NCBI RefSeq assembly: GCF_002911015.1
Contig: NZ_KZ626847.1
Coordinates: 102,856 to 166,855, forward strand
Length of the DNA: 64,000 bases
Direction of reading: 5' to 3'
Origin: Streptomyces populi
GTDB taxonomy: Bacteria; Actinomycetota; Actinomycetes; Streptomycetales; Streptomycetaceae
Shown here: one piece after another, positions 16,848-24,627 of the stretch
How positions within the stretch are numbered: position 1 is the stretch's first letter
How the letters are laid out: every line of letters starts with the position of its first letter
Notes under the pieces: model-generated
The model's input: the letters and a program-made list of their open reading frames with translations, nothing else
Told to the model about the DNA's origin: nothing
Databases searched by the model: none
Translations under genes and position numbers: made by a program

Positions 16848-16923
16848 TGCGCAACGCCTCACGACGGAACAAGCTGGACTCGAAGGCTCATCTCGTACCG
16901 GACAGGGGAGGGCGAGGGAAATC

Positions 16924-17994
16924 ATGAAGGGCTACGTCTTCCACGGTCCCGGGCAGTCCGCCTGGGAGGATGTCCCGGACCCGGCGATCAAGGAACCCAC
17001 CGACGCCGTCGTACGGGTCGATGCCGTCACCATCTGCGGCACGGATCTGCACATCCTCAAGGGTGACGTCCCCGAGGTGCGTCCGGGAACGGTCCTCGGC
17101 CACGAGGCGGTCGGCGAGATCATGGAGGCCGGCAGCGATGTGCGGACCGTGCGTCCCGGCGACCGGGTGCTCGTCTCCTGCATCACCTCCTGCGGCCGCT
17201 GCCGCTTCTGCCGGGAGGGCATGTACGGCCAGTGCCGGGGCGGCGGGGGCTGGATCCTCGGCCACCTGATCGACGGCACCCAGGCCGAGTACGTCCGCGT
17301 CCCCCACGCCGACCTCTCCGTGCACGCGCTGCCCGGAGCCGTGGAGAGCAGGGACGCCGTCCTGCTCGCGGACATCTTCCCGACGTCCTACGAGGTCGGC
17401 GTTCTCAACGGGCGCGTACGTCCGGGCGACACGGTCGCCGTCGTCGGCGCCGGACCCATCGGCCTGGCGGCGGTCGCCACGGCGCAGCTGTTCTCGCCCG
17501 AGCGGATCGTCGCCGTCGACCTCGCCGCGTCCCGGCTGGAGGCCGCCCGGCGGCTGGGCGCCGACGCCGTGGCCGACGCGGGCGAGGACCCGGAACAGCT
17601 GATCGCCGACCTCACCGACGGCCTCGGCGCGGACGTGGTCATCGAGGCGGTCGGGGTGCCGGAGAGCTTCGAACTGTGCACGCGCATGGTGCGGCCCGGC
17701 GGTCACGTCGCCAACATCGGCGTCCACGGCAGGCCCGCGACGCTGCACCTGGAAGACCTGTGGATCAAGAACGTGACCATCACCACCGGGCTGGTGGACA
17801 CCCGCTCCACCCCCACCCTGCTCCGCATGACCGCCGCAGGCCGGCTGCCCACCGCGGAGCTGGTCACCCACACCTTCCCGCTGGAGCACATGGAGGAGGC
17901 CTACGACGTCTTCTCCCGGGCCGCCGACACCGGCGCCCTCAAGGTGGTGCTCGGCGCCCCGTCGCACGACGACCTCGCCGTTCCCGCGGCCTGA
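16924..17994 (+). CDS. Zinc-dependent alcohol dehydrogenase
   Basis: The 356-residue medium-chain dehydrogenase has the catalytic zinc ligand ICGTDLHILKG, the GHEAVGEI motif, the four-cysteine structural zinc lobe (CITSCGRCRFCREGMYGQC), and the NAD fold VAVVGAGPIGLAAVATAQLF at about 170. It resembles actinobacterial stress ADHs that interconvert alcohols and aldehydes. It ends EEAYDVFSRAADTGALKVVL, the same C-terminal motif seen in the decayed fragment at 55706-55776. It is a single gene with its own dyad upstream and a strong terminator just after. A fermentative role under oxygen limitation is an inference. Confidence 0.9.
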   Translation: MKGYVFHGPGQSAWEDVPDPAIKEPTDAVVRVDAVTICGTDLHILKGDVPEVRPGTVLGHEAVGEIMEAGSDVRTVRPGDRVLVSCITSCGRCRFCREGMYGQCRGGGGWILGHLIDGTQAEYVRVPHADLSVHALPGAVESRDAVLLADIFPTSYEVGVLNGRVRPGDTVAVVGAGPIGLAAVATAQLFSPERIVAVDLAASRLEAARRLGADAVADAGEDPEQLIADLTDGLGADVVIEAVGVPESFELCTRMVRPGGHVANIGVHGRPATLHLEDLWIKNVTITTGLVDTRSTPTLLRMTAAGRLPTAELVTHTFPLEHMEEAYDVFSRAADTGALKVVLGAPSHDDLAVPAA

Positions 17995-18059
17995 CGGACG
18001 TGACGAGCCGGAGCGCGCGACGCCGTCCACCCGGGCGCCCCGGGACCGTGTGACCTTCT

Positions 18060-18116
18060 CACGGTGAGGACACCGAACGCCCCTCGGTCCGAGGGGCGTT
18101 CGGTGTCCTCACCGTG
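18060..18116. terminator. Long bidirectional hairpin terminator
   Basis: Perfect 25-nt arms (18060-18084 and 18092-18116) are separated by 7 nt. The structure sits between the convergent alcohol dehydrogenase and oleate hydratase genes. Confidence 0.9.
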
Positions 18117-18127
18117 CGGGGGATCGT

Positions 18128-19699
18128 CTAGCGGCGGTGCATGGTCTCCAGGGCGGCCGCCAGTACGCGGGGGTCGTGGTGGCCCTTGTAGACCTCCGGC
18201 GGGTGCCTGTCCAGCTTCAGGAGCCGGGTCACCGCCGTCCAGGCGGTGCGCACCGAGTACTCGACGGTGAAGACCACGTCGTCGGGCACCTCGGCGAACT
18301 GCCCGATGAACGCGAGGTTGACCGACCCCTCCGGAACGACCCCGGGCCGGTCGTCGCGGCGGCGCGCCAGGAACTGGCTGGTGATGTACGGCATCACGCA
18401 GGGCACGACGGTGGAGGTGTCCAGGACCCGGGCGGCCGTGCGTTCGTCGAAGGGGAGGTGGTGCAGGACCTCCTCCAGGATCTCCCGGCCGGAGCACGCC
18501 GTCATCGGCTTGCGGACGTGGTCGCCTTCACGGCCGGGGAACAGGCCGTACCCCCACCAGACGGAGACGTCCTCGGGCTGGTCGCGGTAGACGGGCTGAC
18601 GGTTGGCGACGATGGTGAGCAGCCAGTTCGAGTCCGTGAACGTCATGAGCCCGCCCCTGCCCGCGGGCCGGCCGCTGAACTCCTCCAGGGCTCCCAGGAA
18701 GGCGGGGTCCTTCGCGGTGACCGTGAACGACTCCCACCGGGACTCGTCGACGTGCTTGTCGAACGCGGCCGGGTCGCCGAAGTCGTCACGCCCGCGGGCC
18801 AGCCGGTGCCACAGCAGCCAGGCGTCCGAGCGGTGCGGGACCGGAGGCGGCGGCGAGGTGTGGGACCCGAGGCTGGAGGCGTCGGTCATCGAACCGTTGG
18901 TGACGAGGACGAGGTCGCCCGGGCCGACCGGGACCCTCTCCTCGTGGCCGTCGCGGTTCAGACGAAGGCCCGTGACCGTACCGCTGCGCAGGCCGGGGGT
19001 GAAGTCGAGGTCCGTGACCCGGCAGCCCGTGTGGAGGCTGACACCGCGCTCGCGCAGCCACGCGGTCAGCGGCCGCACGATCGAGTCGTACTGGTTGTAC
19101 CGGGTCCGGTGGATGCCCGACATGGACGCGAACCCGGGGAAGAGGTGGATGAACCGCTTCAGGTAACGGCGGAACTCGATCGCGCTGTGCCAGGGCTGGA
19201 AGGCGAACGTGGTGCACCACATGAACCAGAAGGTGGTGGTGAAGAAGTGTTCGCCGAAACAGTCGGTGATCCGCTTGCCGTCCAGGCGCCCCTCGGGCGT
19301 CGACAGGCAACGGACCAGCTCCAGCCGGTCGTACTCGGAGAAGCCCATCGACGTGGTGTCGACGATCTTCCCGTCGCCGTCGACGAGCCTCGCCATGTCG
19401 TCCCAGCCGAACTCCTCGTACCCGGCGAGGATCTCCTCCGTCACGGAGACGGCGGGGTCGTCGAGCGTGGGGATGCCGGAGAGGAGGTCGTACGTGCAGC
19501 GGAACTCGGCCTCGAACATCCGCCCGCCGCGCATCGTGTAGCCCGCCTCGGGCGTGCCGCCGGCGTCCAGGCTGCCGCCGAGGGCGCGCTGTTCCTCGAA
19601 GAGATGGATGTCGCTCCCCTCGAAGCCGCCGTCGCGGATCAGGAACGCGGCCGCGGCCAGCGCCGCGATCCCACCGCCCACCAGGTAAGCCTTCGCCAT
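18128..19699 (-). CDS. ohyA: Oleate hydratase
   Basis: The 523-residue protein begins MAKAYLVGGGIAALAAAAFL, an FAD-binding motif. It continues with the family pattern LFEEQRALGGSLDAGG, YTMRGGRMFEAEFRCTYDLL and WFMWCTTFAFQPWHSAIEFR. It ends with the membrane-binding region typical of OhyA. The enzyme adds water to the cis-9 double bond of oleic acid to give 10-hydroxystearate, detoxifying fatty acids. The ATG at 19699 has GGAG 5 nt upstream. It is downstream of the adhE-flavohemoglobin-HPF set on the same strand. A half-site, GGGGCCGTTC, lies at 19731. Confidence 0.9.
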   Translation of the reverse strand: MAKAYLVGGGIAALAAAAFLIRDGGFEGSDIHLFEEQRALGGSLDAGGTPEAGYTMRGGRMFEAEFRCTYDLLSGIPTLDDPAVSVTEEILAGYEEFGWDDMARLVDGDGKIVDTTSMGFSEYDRLELVRCLSTPEGRLDGKRITDCFGEHFFTTTFWFMWCTTFAFQPWHSAIEFRRYLKRFIHLFPGFASMSGIHRTRYNQYDSIVRPLTAWLRERGVSLHTGCRVTDLDFTPGLRSGTVTGLRLNRDGHEERVPVGPGDLVLVTNGSMTDASSLGSHTSPPPPVPHRSDAWLLWHRLARGRDDFGDPAAFDKHVDESRWESFTVTAKDPAFLGALEEFSGRPAGRGGLMTFTDSNWLLTIVANRQPVYRDQPEDVSVWWGYGLFPGREGDHVRKPMTACSGREILEEVLHHLPFDERTAARVLDTSTVVPCVMPYITSQFLARRRDDRPGVVPEGSVNLAFIGQFAEVPDDVVFTVEYSVRTAWTAVTRLLKLDRHPPEVYKGHHDPRVLAAALETMHRR

Positions 19700-19804
19700 C
19701 ACAACTCCCGGTCGTCGTGTCGCACATCAAGGGGCCGTTCTTCACCGCGTTCCGGTGGACAGCGGGCCCGGCCGGCGCGTGGGCGCCGGCCGGGCCCGCG
19801 CTCC

Positions 19805-20191
19805 TCACGGACTCACGCCGTCCCGGAGTTCCCCGCCGCGCCACGGCGGGGCCGTCGTGCCGCGGCCGTCGTCCCAGTAGTGGGCGGCCTTGTCCGTCTG
19901 GCGGCGCAGCCGGTCCTGGAGCCGGTCGACGAGTTCCGTGCCCGTCGCCTCCTCGGCCACCGCGACGACCTGGCGGCGCCCGACGCGCACGTCGGCCGTG
20001 GCCGCCCAGGGGTGGCCGGCGTGGTGGGCCGCCGCCCGGGTGATGCGTACCTCGCCGGTGACGGCGGGCAGTCCCGGCCGGGCGAGGACGGCGTCGATCT
20101 TCGTACGGGCGTACGCCAGGGTGGCTTCGTCCACGGCGCCGTCGGAGCGCAGCCGGACCAGCGGGGTCCGCCGGGTGCTGTCGGTGGTCAC
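19805..20191 (-). CDS. Ribosome hibernation factor-like (HPF/RaiA-type) protein
   Basis: The 128-residue protein starts at GTG 20191 behind AAGGA. The pattern LAYARTKIDAVLARPGLPAV, then ADVRVGRRQVVAVAEEATGT and LVDRLQDRLRRQTDK, matches the alpha/beta N-terminal fold of HPF/RaiA (S30EA), though the sequence is divergent and there is no long dimerisation tail. Such proteins silence 70S ribosomes during stress. It lies 49 bp after the flavohemoglobin start-strand end, so it is probably co-transcribed. Confidence in the family is moderate because it lacks the C-terminal domain. Confidence 0.65.
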   Translation of the reverse strand: MTTDSTRRTPLVRLRSDGAVDEATLAYARTKIDAVLARPGLPAVTGEVRITRAAAHHAGHPWAATADVRVGRRQVVAVAEEATGTELVDRLQDRLRRQTDKAAHYWDDGRGTTAPPWRGGELRDGVSP

Positions 20192-20240
20192 GGGGTCCTT
20201 CTTTCGGAGGCGGAAGGGCGGAAGGGAGGAAGGGAGGGGG

Positions 20241-21455
20241 TCAGGCCGCGGTACCGGGCAGCCACAGGTCGGGGCCGAAGACCTCGTAGCGGATGCGGCG
20301 CGGGGAGACACCGGCGGCCAGCAGCTGTCCGCGCACGTCGCGCATGAAGGGGAGGGGGCCGCACAGGAACACCGTGGCCCCGTCGGGGATCTCGGTGTCG
20401 TCCAGGTCCATGAGCCCGGTCCGCGCCTCCGGCTCCTCCGGTCCCGGGTGCTCGTACCAGAAGACGGACCGGGCGTCCGGCAGCCGTCCCACGAGCGCCT
20501 GCGTCTCGGCGCGCAGGGCGTGGTCGGCGGGGGAGCGGTCGGCGTGCAGGACCAGGACGGGCCGGGTCGGTCCGAGGGCCGCGAGGTGGGCCAGGATGCC
20601 GGTCATCGGGGTGCAGCCGATGCCCGCCGAGACCAGGACGACCGGGGTGGTGGCATCGGCCGGGCCGTCGAGGAAGACGTCGCCGAACGGCGCGGACAGC
20701 GACAACTCGTCGCCCTCCCGCAGGGTTTCGTGCAGGAGGGTGGAGACCTCGCCGTCCGGCCCCCCGCCCTCGCCCGTGGCCCGCTTCACGGTGATCCGCC
20801 GCAGCTCACCGCCCGGATCCGAGGACAGGGTGTACTGGCGCAACTGGTGCACCCCGTCGGGCATGCGCACCCGGACGCTCACGTACTGGCCGGCGCGGGC
20901 CCGCGGTGCCGGCTCGCCGTCCGCCGGGCGCAGCAGGAAGGACACGGCGTCGGAGGTCTCCGGGCGCCGTTCGACGACCGTCCACGGCCGCCAGATCACA
21001 CCGGGCCGTACCCCCGCGTCCTGGTACAGGAGGGCCTCCCGGCTGATCAGGGCGCCGGCCATCAGCCAGTAGACCTCGTCCCAGGCGGCCGCGACCTCCG
21101 GGGTGACCGCCGCCCCGAGGACGTCCGCGATCGCGCCGAACAGGTACTTGTGGACGATCGTGTACTGGTCGTCGGTGACGCCGACGGCGGCGTGCTTGTG
21201 GGCGATCCGCGACAGCAGCGCGTCGGGCCGTTCGTCGGGGTTCTCCAGCAGTGCCGTGGCGAATCCGGCGATCGAGCCGGCCAGCGCGCGGCGCTGGGCT
21301 CCGCTGGCCTGGTTGCCGCGGTTGAACATCCCGTCGAGCAGTTCGGGCCGTTCGCGGAACATGGTCGCGTAGAAGCGGGTGGTGATCTCGTCGAGCGCCC
21401 CGGCCACGGCGGGCAGGGTGGCCCGTACGAGGGCTGCGGACTCCGCGGACAGCAT
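20241..21455 (-). CDS. hmp: Flavohemoglobin (nitric oxide dioxygenase-type)
   Basis: The 404-residue protein has an N-terminal globin (about 1-140) with ITTRFYATMF (B10 Tyr region) and HKHAAVGVTDDQYTIVHKYL carrying the proximal His. An FAD domain follows (GQYVSVRVRMPDGVHQLRQY, then the TLSSD motif), and an NAD domain (VVLVSAGIGCTPMTGILAHL). It would convert NO to nitrate using NAD(P)H and O2, or scavenge oxygen, in the cytoplasm. ATG 21455 has TGGAGG upstream. It lies 47 bp downstream of adhE on the same strand, so it is likely in the adhE transcription unit. Confidence 0.93.
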   Translation of the reverse strand: MLSAESAALVRATLPAVAGALDEITTRFYATMFRERPELLDGMFNRGNQASGAQRRALAGSIAGFATALLENPDERPDALLSRIAHKHAAVGVTDDQYTIVHKYLFGAIADVLGAAVTPEVAAAWDEVYWLMAGALISREALLYQDAGVRPGVIWRPWTVVERRPETSDAVSFLLRPADGEPAPRARAGQYVSVRVRMPDGVHQLRQYTLSSDPGGELRRITVKRATGEGGGPDGEVSTLLHETLREGDELSLSAPFGDVFLDGPADATTPVVLVSAGIGCTPMTGILAHLAALGPTRPVLVLHADRSPADHALRAETQALVGRLPDARSVFWYEHPGPEEPEARTGLMDLDDTEIPDGATVFLCGPLPFMRDVRGQLLAAGVSPRRIRYEVFGPDLWLPGTAA

Positions 21456-21502
21456 GGAACCTCCAGAGAAGGGTGGTGTGAGGGGGAGGGACGGGGACTC
21501 GG

Positions 21503-24235
21503 TCAGACGGAGGAAGCGGCGGCGGCACCGTCGTGCGCGGCGCGGCCGTAGTAGGCCGTGCGCATGAGCTCCCGCATGTCGTCGAGCATCGGCATCCGGG
21601 GGTTGGCGGGCGCGCACTGGTCCTCGTAGGCGTTCAGGGCCTGTTGGGGCAGCGCGTCGAGGAAGGCGTGCTCGTCGACGCCGAGGGCCTGGAACGTCGG
21701 CTCGATGCCGACCCGGTCCCGGAGCCGTTCCACCGCCGCCGCGAGGGACTCGACGCCCTCGGCCGGGGTGGCGGCGGGCAGACCGAGGGCGCGCGCGATG
21801 TCCTGGAAGCGTTCGGGGGCCTGGTAGTTCTCGTACTTGGGCCAGCCGGTGAGCTTCGTCGGGACGGTGCCGTTGTAGCGGATGACGTGCGGCAGCAGTA
21901 CGGCGTTGGTGCGGCCGTGCGCGACGTGGAAGGTGGCGCCCAGGGTGTGGGACATGGCGTGGACGATGCCGAGGAAGGCGTTGCCGAAGGCCATGCCGGC
22001 GATGGTGCCCGCGTTGTGCATCTTCTCCCGCGCCCGCTCGCTCGCCGCGCGGTCGTTGACCGCGGCCTCGATGTTCTCGAAGATCAGCCGGATCGCGTGC
22101 AGGGCGAGACCGTCGGTGAAGTCGTTGGCGTAGACCGAGACATAGGCCTCGATGGCGTGGGTGAGGGCGTCGAACCCGCTGTCGGCGGCCAGGGTTCGCG
22201 GCAGACCGGTGGTGAGCAGCGGGTCGACGATCGCCACGCTGGGGGTGAGCGCGTAGTCGGCCAGCGGGTACTTCTTGCCGGTCGCGGAGTCGGAGATGAC
22301 GGCGAACGGCGTCACCTCGGCCCCGGTGCCCGAGGTCGTCGGGACGCACACGAGCCGCGCGAGCTTTCCGAGGACCGGGAAGCGGAAGGCGCGCTTGCGG
22401 ATGTCGGAGAACTTGTGCCGCATGTCGGCGAAGTCGACGTCCTTGCCCTCGGCCTGCTGCTCGTACAGCAGCCACATCACCTTGGCCGCGTCCATGGGGG
22501 AGCCGCCGCCGAGGGCGATGATGGTGTCCGGGCGGAAGTCGCCCATGAGCCGGGCGCCGCGCCGCACGGAGTCGATGGTGGGCTCGGGTTCGACGTTGTC
22601 GATGACCTGGACGGTGACCGGCTCCCGGCGCCGGCGCAGGACGTTCTGGATCCGGTCGACGAGGCCGAGACGGGTCATCGTCGCGTCGGTGACGACCGTG
22701 ACGCGGTGGACGTCCGGCATCGAGGCGAGGTAGCGGATGGACTGGGGCTCGAAGTAGATCTTGGGCGGCACCTTGAACCACTGGAGGTTGTTGCGGCGCA
22801 CCGACACCCGCTTGATGTTGAGCAGTTGGGCGGCCGAGACGTTGTTGGACACCGAGGTGCTGCCCCACGAGCCGCAGCCCAGGGTCAGCGAGGGCAGCAG
22901 ACTGTTGTAGATGCCGCCGATGGCGCCCTGCGAGGACGGGGCGTTGACGATGATCCGTACGGTCTTCATGCGGCGGCCGTACGCCTCGGCGAGTTCGGGA
23001 TCACCGGTGTGGATGACGGCGCTGTGGCCCTGGCCGTGGAAGGCGACCATGTCGGCGGCCAGATCGAAGCCCTGTTCCGCCGAGCCGGCCCGCAGGACGG
23101 CGAGGACCGGGCAGAGCTTCTCGCGGGTCAGCGGCTCCTGCGGGCCGACCCCGTCGGCCTCGACCAGGATCAGTGAGGTGTCCTTCGGCACCGAGAACCC
23201 GGCCTGCTCGGCGATCCAGGCCGGACTCCGGCCGACGGCCGCGGAGTTGACCTTGGGCTCGCACCCCGCGCCCGCCGTGCCGGCGGGGAACAGGTACGCC
23301 TCCAGCTTCGCCTTCTCCTCGGCGGTGGCCAGATGGGCGTGCAGGGTGCGGAACTCGGCGAGGACCGCGTCACGGACCTCCTCGTCCAGGATGACGGCCT
23401 GCTCGGAGGCACAGATCATGCCGTTGTCGAACGACTTGGACAGCACCAGGTCGTTGACCGCGCGGCGCACGTCGGCGCTGCGGTGGACGTAGGCGGGAAC
23501 ATTGCCCGCGCCCACCCCCAGGGCGGGCTTGCCGGCCGAATAGGCGGCCCTGACCATGGCGTTGCCGCCGGTGGCGAGGATCAGGGAGACGCCGGGATGA
23601 CGCATCAGGGCGCCGGTCGCCTCGACGGACGGCGTCTCGATCCACTGCACGCAGTGCTCGGGCGCCCCCGCGGCGACCGCCGCGTCACGGACGATCCGCG
23701 CGGCCTGCGCGCTGCAGCGCTGGGCGGAGGGGTGGAAGGCGAACACGACCGGGTTGCGGGTCTTCAGCGCCATGAGCGCCTTGAAGATCGTGGTGGAGGT
23801 CGGGTTGGTGACGGGGGTGACCGCGCACACCACCCCGACGGGCTCGGCCACCTCGGTCATGTCGTCGATGTCGTCCCGGGCGACGACGCCCACGGTCTTC
23901 ATCGGACCCATGCTGTGCGTGACGTACTCGCAGGCGAACATGTTCTTGGCGGCCTTGTCCTCGAAGACGCCGCGGCCGGTCTCCTCCACCGCGAGCGCCG
24001 CCAGGGAGGTGTGCTGGTCCAGCGCCGCGACCGAGGCCTTCTTCACGATGTGGTCGACCTGCTCCTGGTCCAGCGACTCGTACGCGGTGAGCGCCTTGAG
24101 GGCGTTCTCCACCAGGCGGTCCACCGCGAGGGCGATGTCGGACGGAGCGCCCGCGCGCCGGGCCGGCACGCCCGCGATCGGGGACGGCACGCCTGCGGGG
24201 TCGGTGGTCGCGGTGCGGTCGTCGTGGCGGGTCAT
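21503..24235 (-). CDS. adhE: Bifunctional acetaldehyde-CoA/alcohol dehydrogenase
   Basis: The 910-residue protein has an N-terminal CoA-acylating aldehyde dehydrogenase with the catalytic Cys in DNGMICASEQAVI. A linker leads to a C-terminal iron-dependent alcohol dehydrogenase, with GGGSPMDAAKVMWLL and metal-ligand histidines in GIVHAMSHTLGATFHVAHGR. It reduces acetyl-CoA to ethanol in two NADH-consuming steps, a fermentative redox sink. Such an enzyme is unusual in an obligate aerobe and fits survival at low oxygen. GGAGG lies upstream of ATG 24235. A perfect 14-bp dyad is 152 bp upstream. The hmp gene follows after 47 bp. Confidence 0.95.
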   Translation of the reverse strand: MTRHDDRTATTDPAGVPSPIAGVPARRAGAPSDIALAVDRLVENALKALTAYESLDQEQVDHIVKKASVAALDQHTSLAALAVEETGRGVFEDKAAKNMFACEYVTHSMGPMKTVGVVARDDIDDMTEVAEPVGVVCAVTPVTNPTSTTIFKALMALKTRNPVVFAFHPSAQRCSAQAARIVRDAAVAAGAPEHCVQWIETPSVEATGALMRHPGVSLILATGGNAMVRAAYSAGKPALGVGAGNVPAYVHRSADVRRAVNDLVLSKSFDNGMICASEQAVILDEEVRDAVLAEFRTLHAHLATAEEKAKLEAYLFPAGTAGAGCEPKVNSAAVGRSPAWIAEQAGFSVPKDTSLILVEADGVGPQEPLTREKLCPVLAVLRAGSAEQGFDLAADMVAFHGQGHSAVIHTGDPELAEAYGRRMKTVRIIVNAPSSQGAIGGIYNSLLPSLTLGCGSWGSTSVSNNVSAAQLLNIKRVSVRRNNLQWFKVPPKIYFEPQSIRYLASMPDVHRVTVVTDATMTRLGLVDRIQNVLRRRREPVTVQVIDNVEPEPTIDSVRRGARLMGDFRPDTIIALGGGSPMDAAKVMWLLYEQQAEGKDVDFADMRHKFSDIRKRAFRFPVLGKLARLVCVPTTSGTGAEVTPFAVISDSATGKKYPLADYALTPSVAIVDPLLTTGLPRTLAADSGFDALTHAIEAYVSVYANDFTDGLALHAIRLIFENIEAAVNDRAASERAREKMHNAGTIAGMAFGNAFLGIVHAMSHTLGATFHVAHGRTNAVLLPHVIRYNGTVPTKLTGWPKYENYQAPERFQDIARALGLPAATPAEGVESLAAAVERLRDRVGIEPTFQALGVDEHAFLDALPQQALNAYEDQCAPANPRMPMLDDMRELMRTAYYGRAAHDGAAAASSV

Positions 24236-24386
24236 GGGAGCGGGCCTCCGTGGTCGGTGAGGGACGCAACGCGGGTGGGGCGCTGGGGCGGGAGCGGTTC
24301 CGCGGGGCCGCGGGCCGTTCCTGCCGTACCCACAGCGTCTCCCGCCGGGTGCGTCCGTGATCAGGTCCCGTCGGGTCCCCGCCGGG

Positions 24387-24400
24387 GGGCCGATCGGCCC
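24387..24400. promoter_or_regulatory. Perfect palindrome upstream of adhE (DevR/OsdR-like)
   Basis: GGGCCGATCGGCCC is a perfect 14-bp palindrome 152 bp before the adhE start. The adhE-ppdK spacer (24236-24627) holds this site, the ppdK terminator at 24581-24616 and a short GCGTAC-N6-GTACGC inverted repeat near 24488. I see no gene in it. Confidence 0.5.
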
Positions 24401-24580
24401 TGAAGTACGGGGCCGGGTCAGCCCGTTGACGACGCGCGCCCCGACCGTGGGCCCGGCCGCCCGGCCGCCTGCCCGCTCGCTCCGGTCCGCGTACGGCGTC
24501 GTACGCGAACGCCGTCCGCCGGGGGCCGGACGGCCTCACGGGCCGTCACCTCACCGTCGACCCTGGGTCGATGACCGTGT

Positions 24581-24616
24581 GCGTACGGCCCGGGTCCCCG
24601 GACCCGGGCCGTACGC
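24581..24616 (-). terminator. Hairpin terminator after ppdK
   Basis: The perfect 16-bp arms (24581-24596 and 24601-24616) have a 4-nt CCCG loop and start 11 bp beyond the ppdK stop. Confidence 0.85.
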
Positions 24617-24627
24617 GTCCTCCCCTT

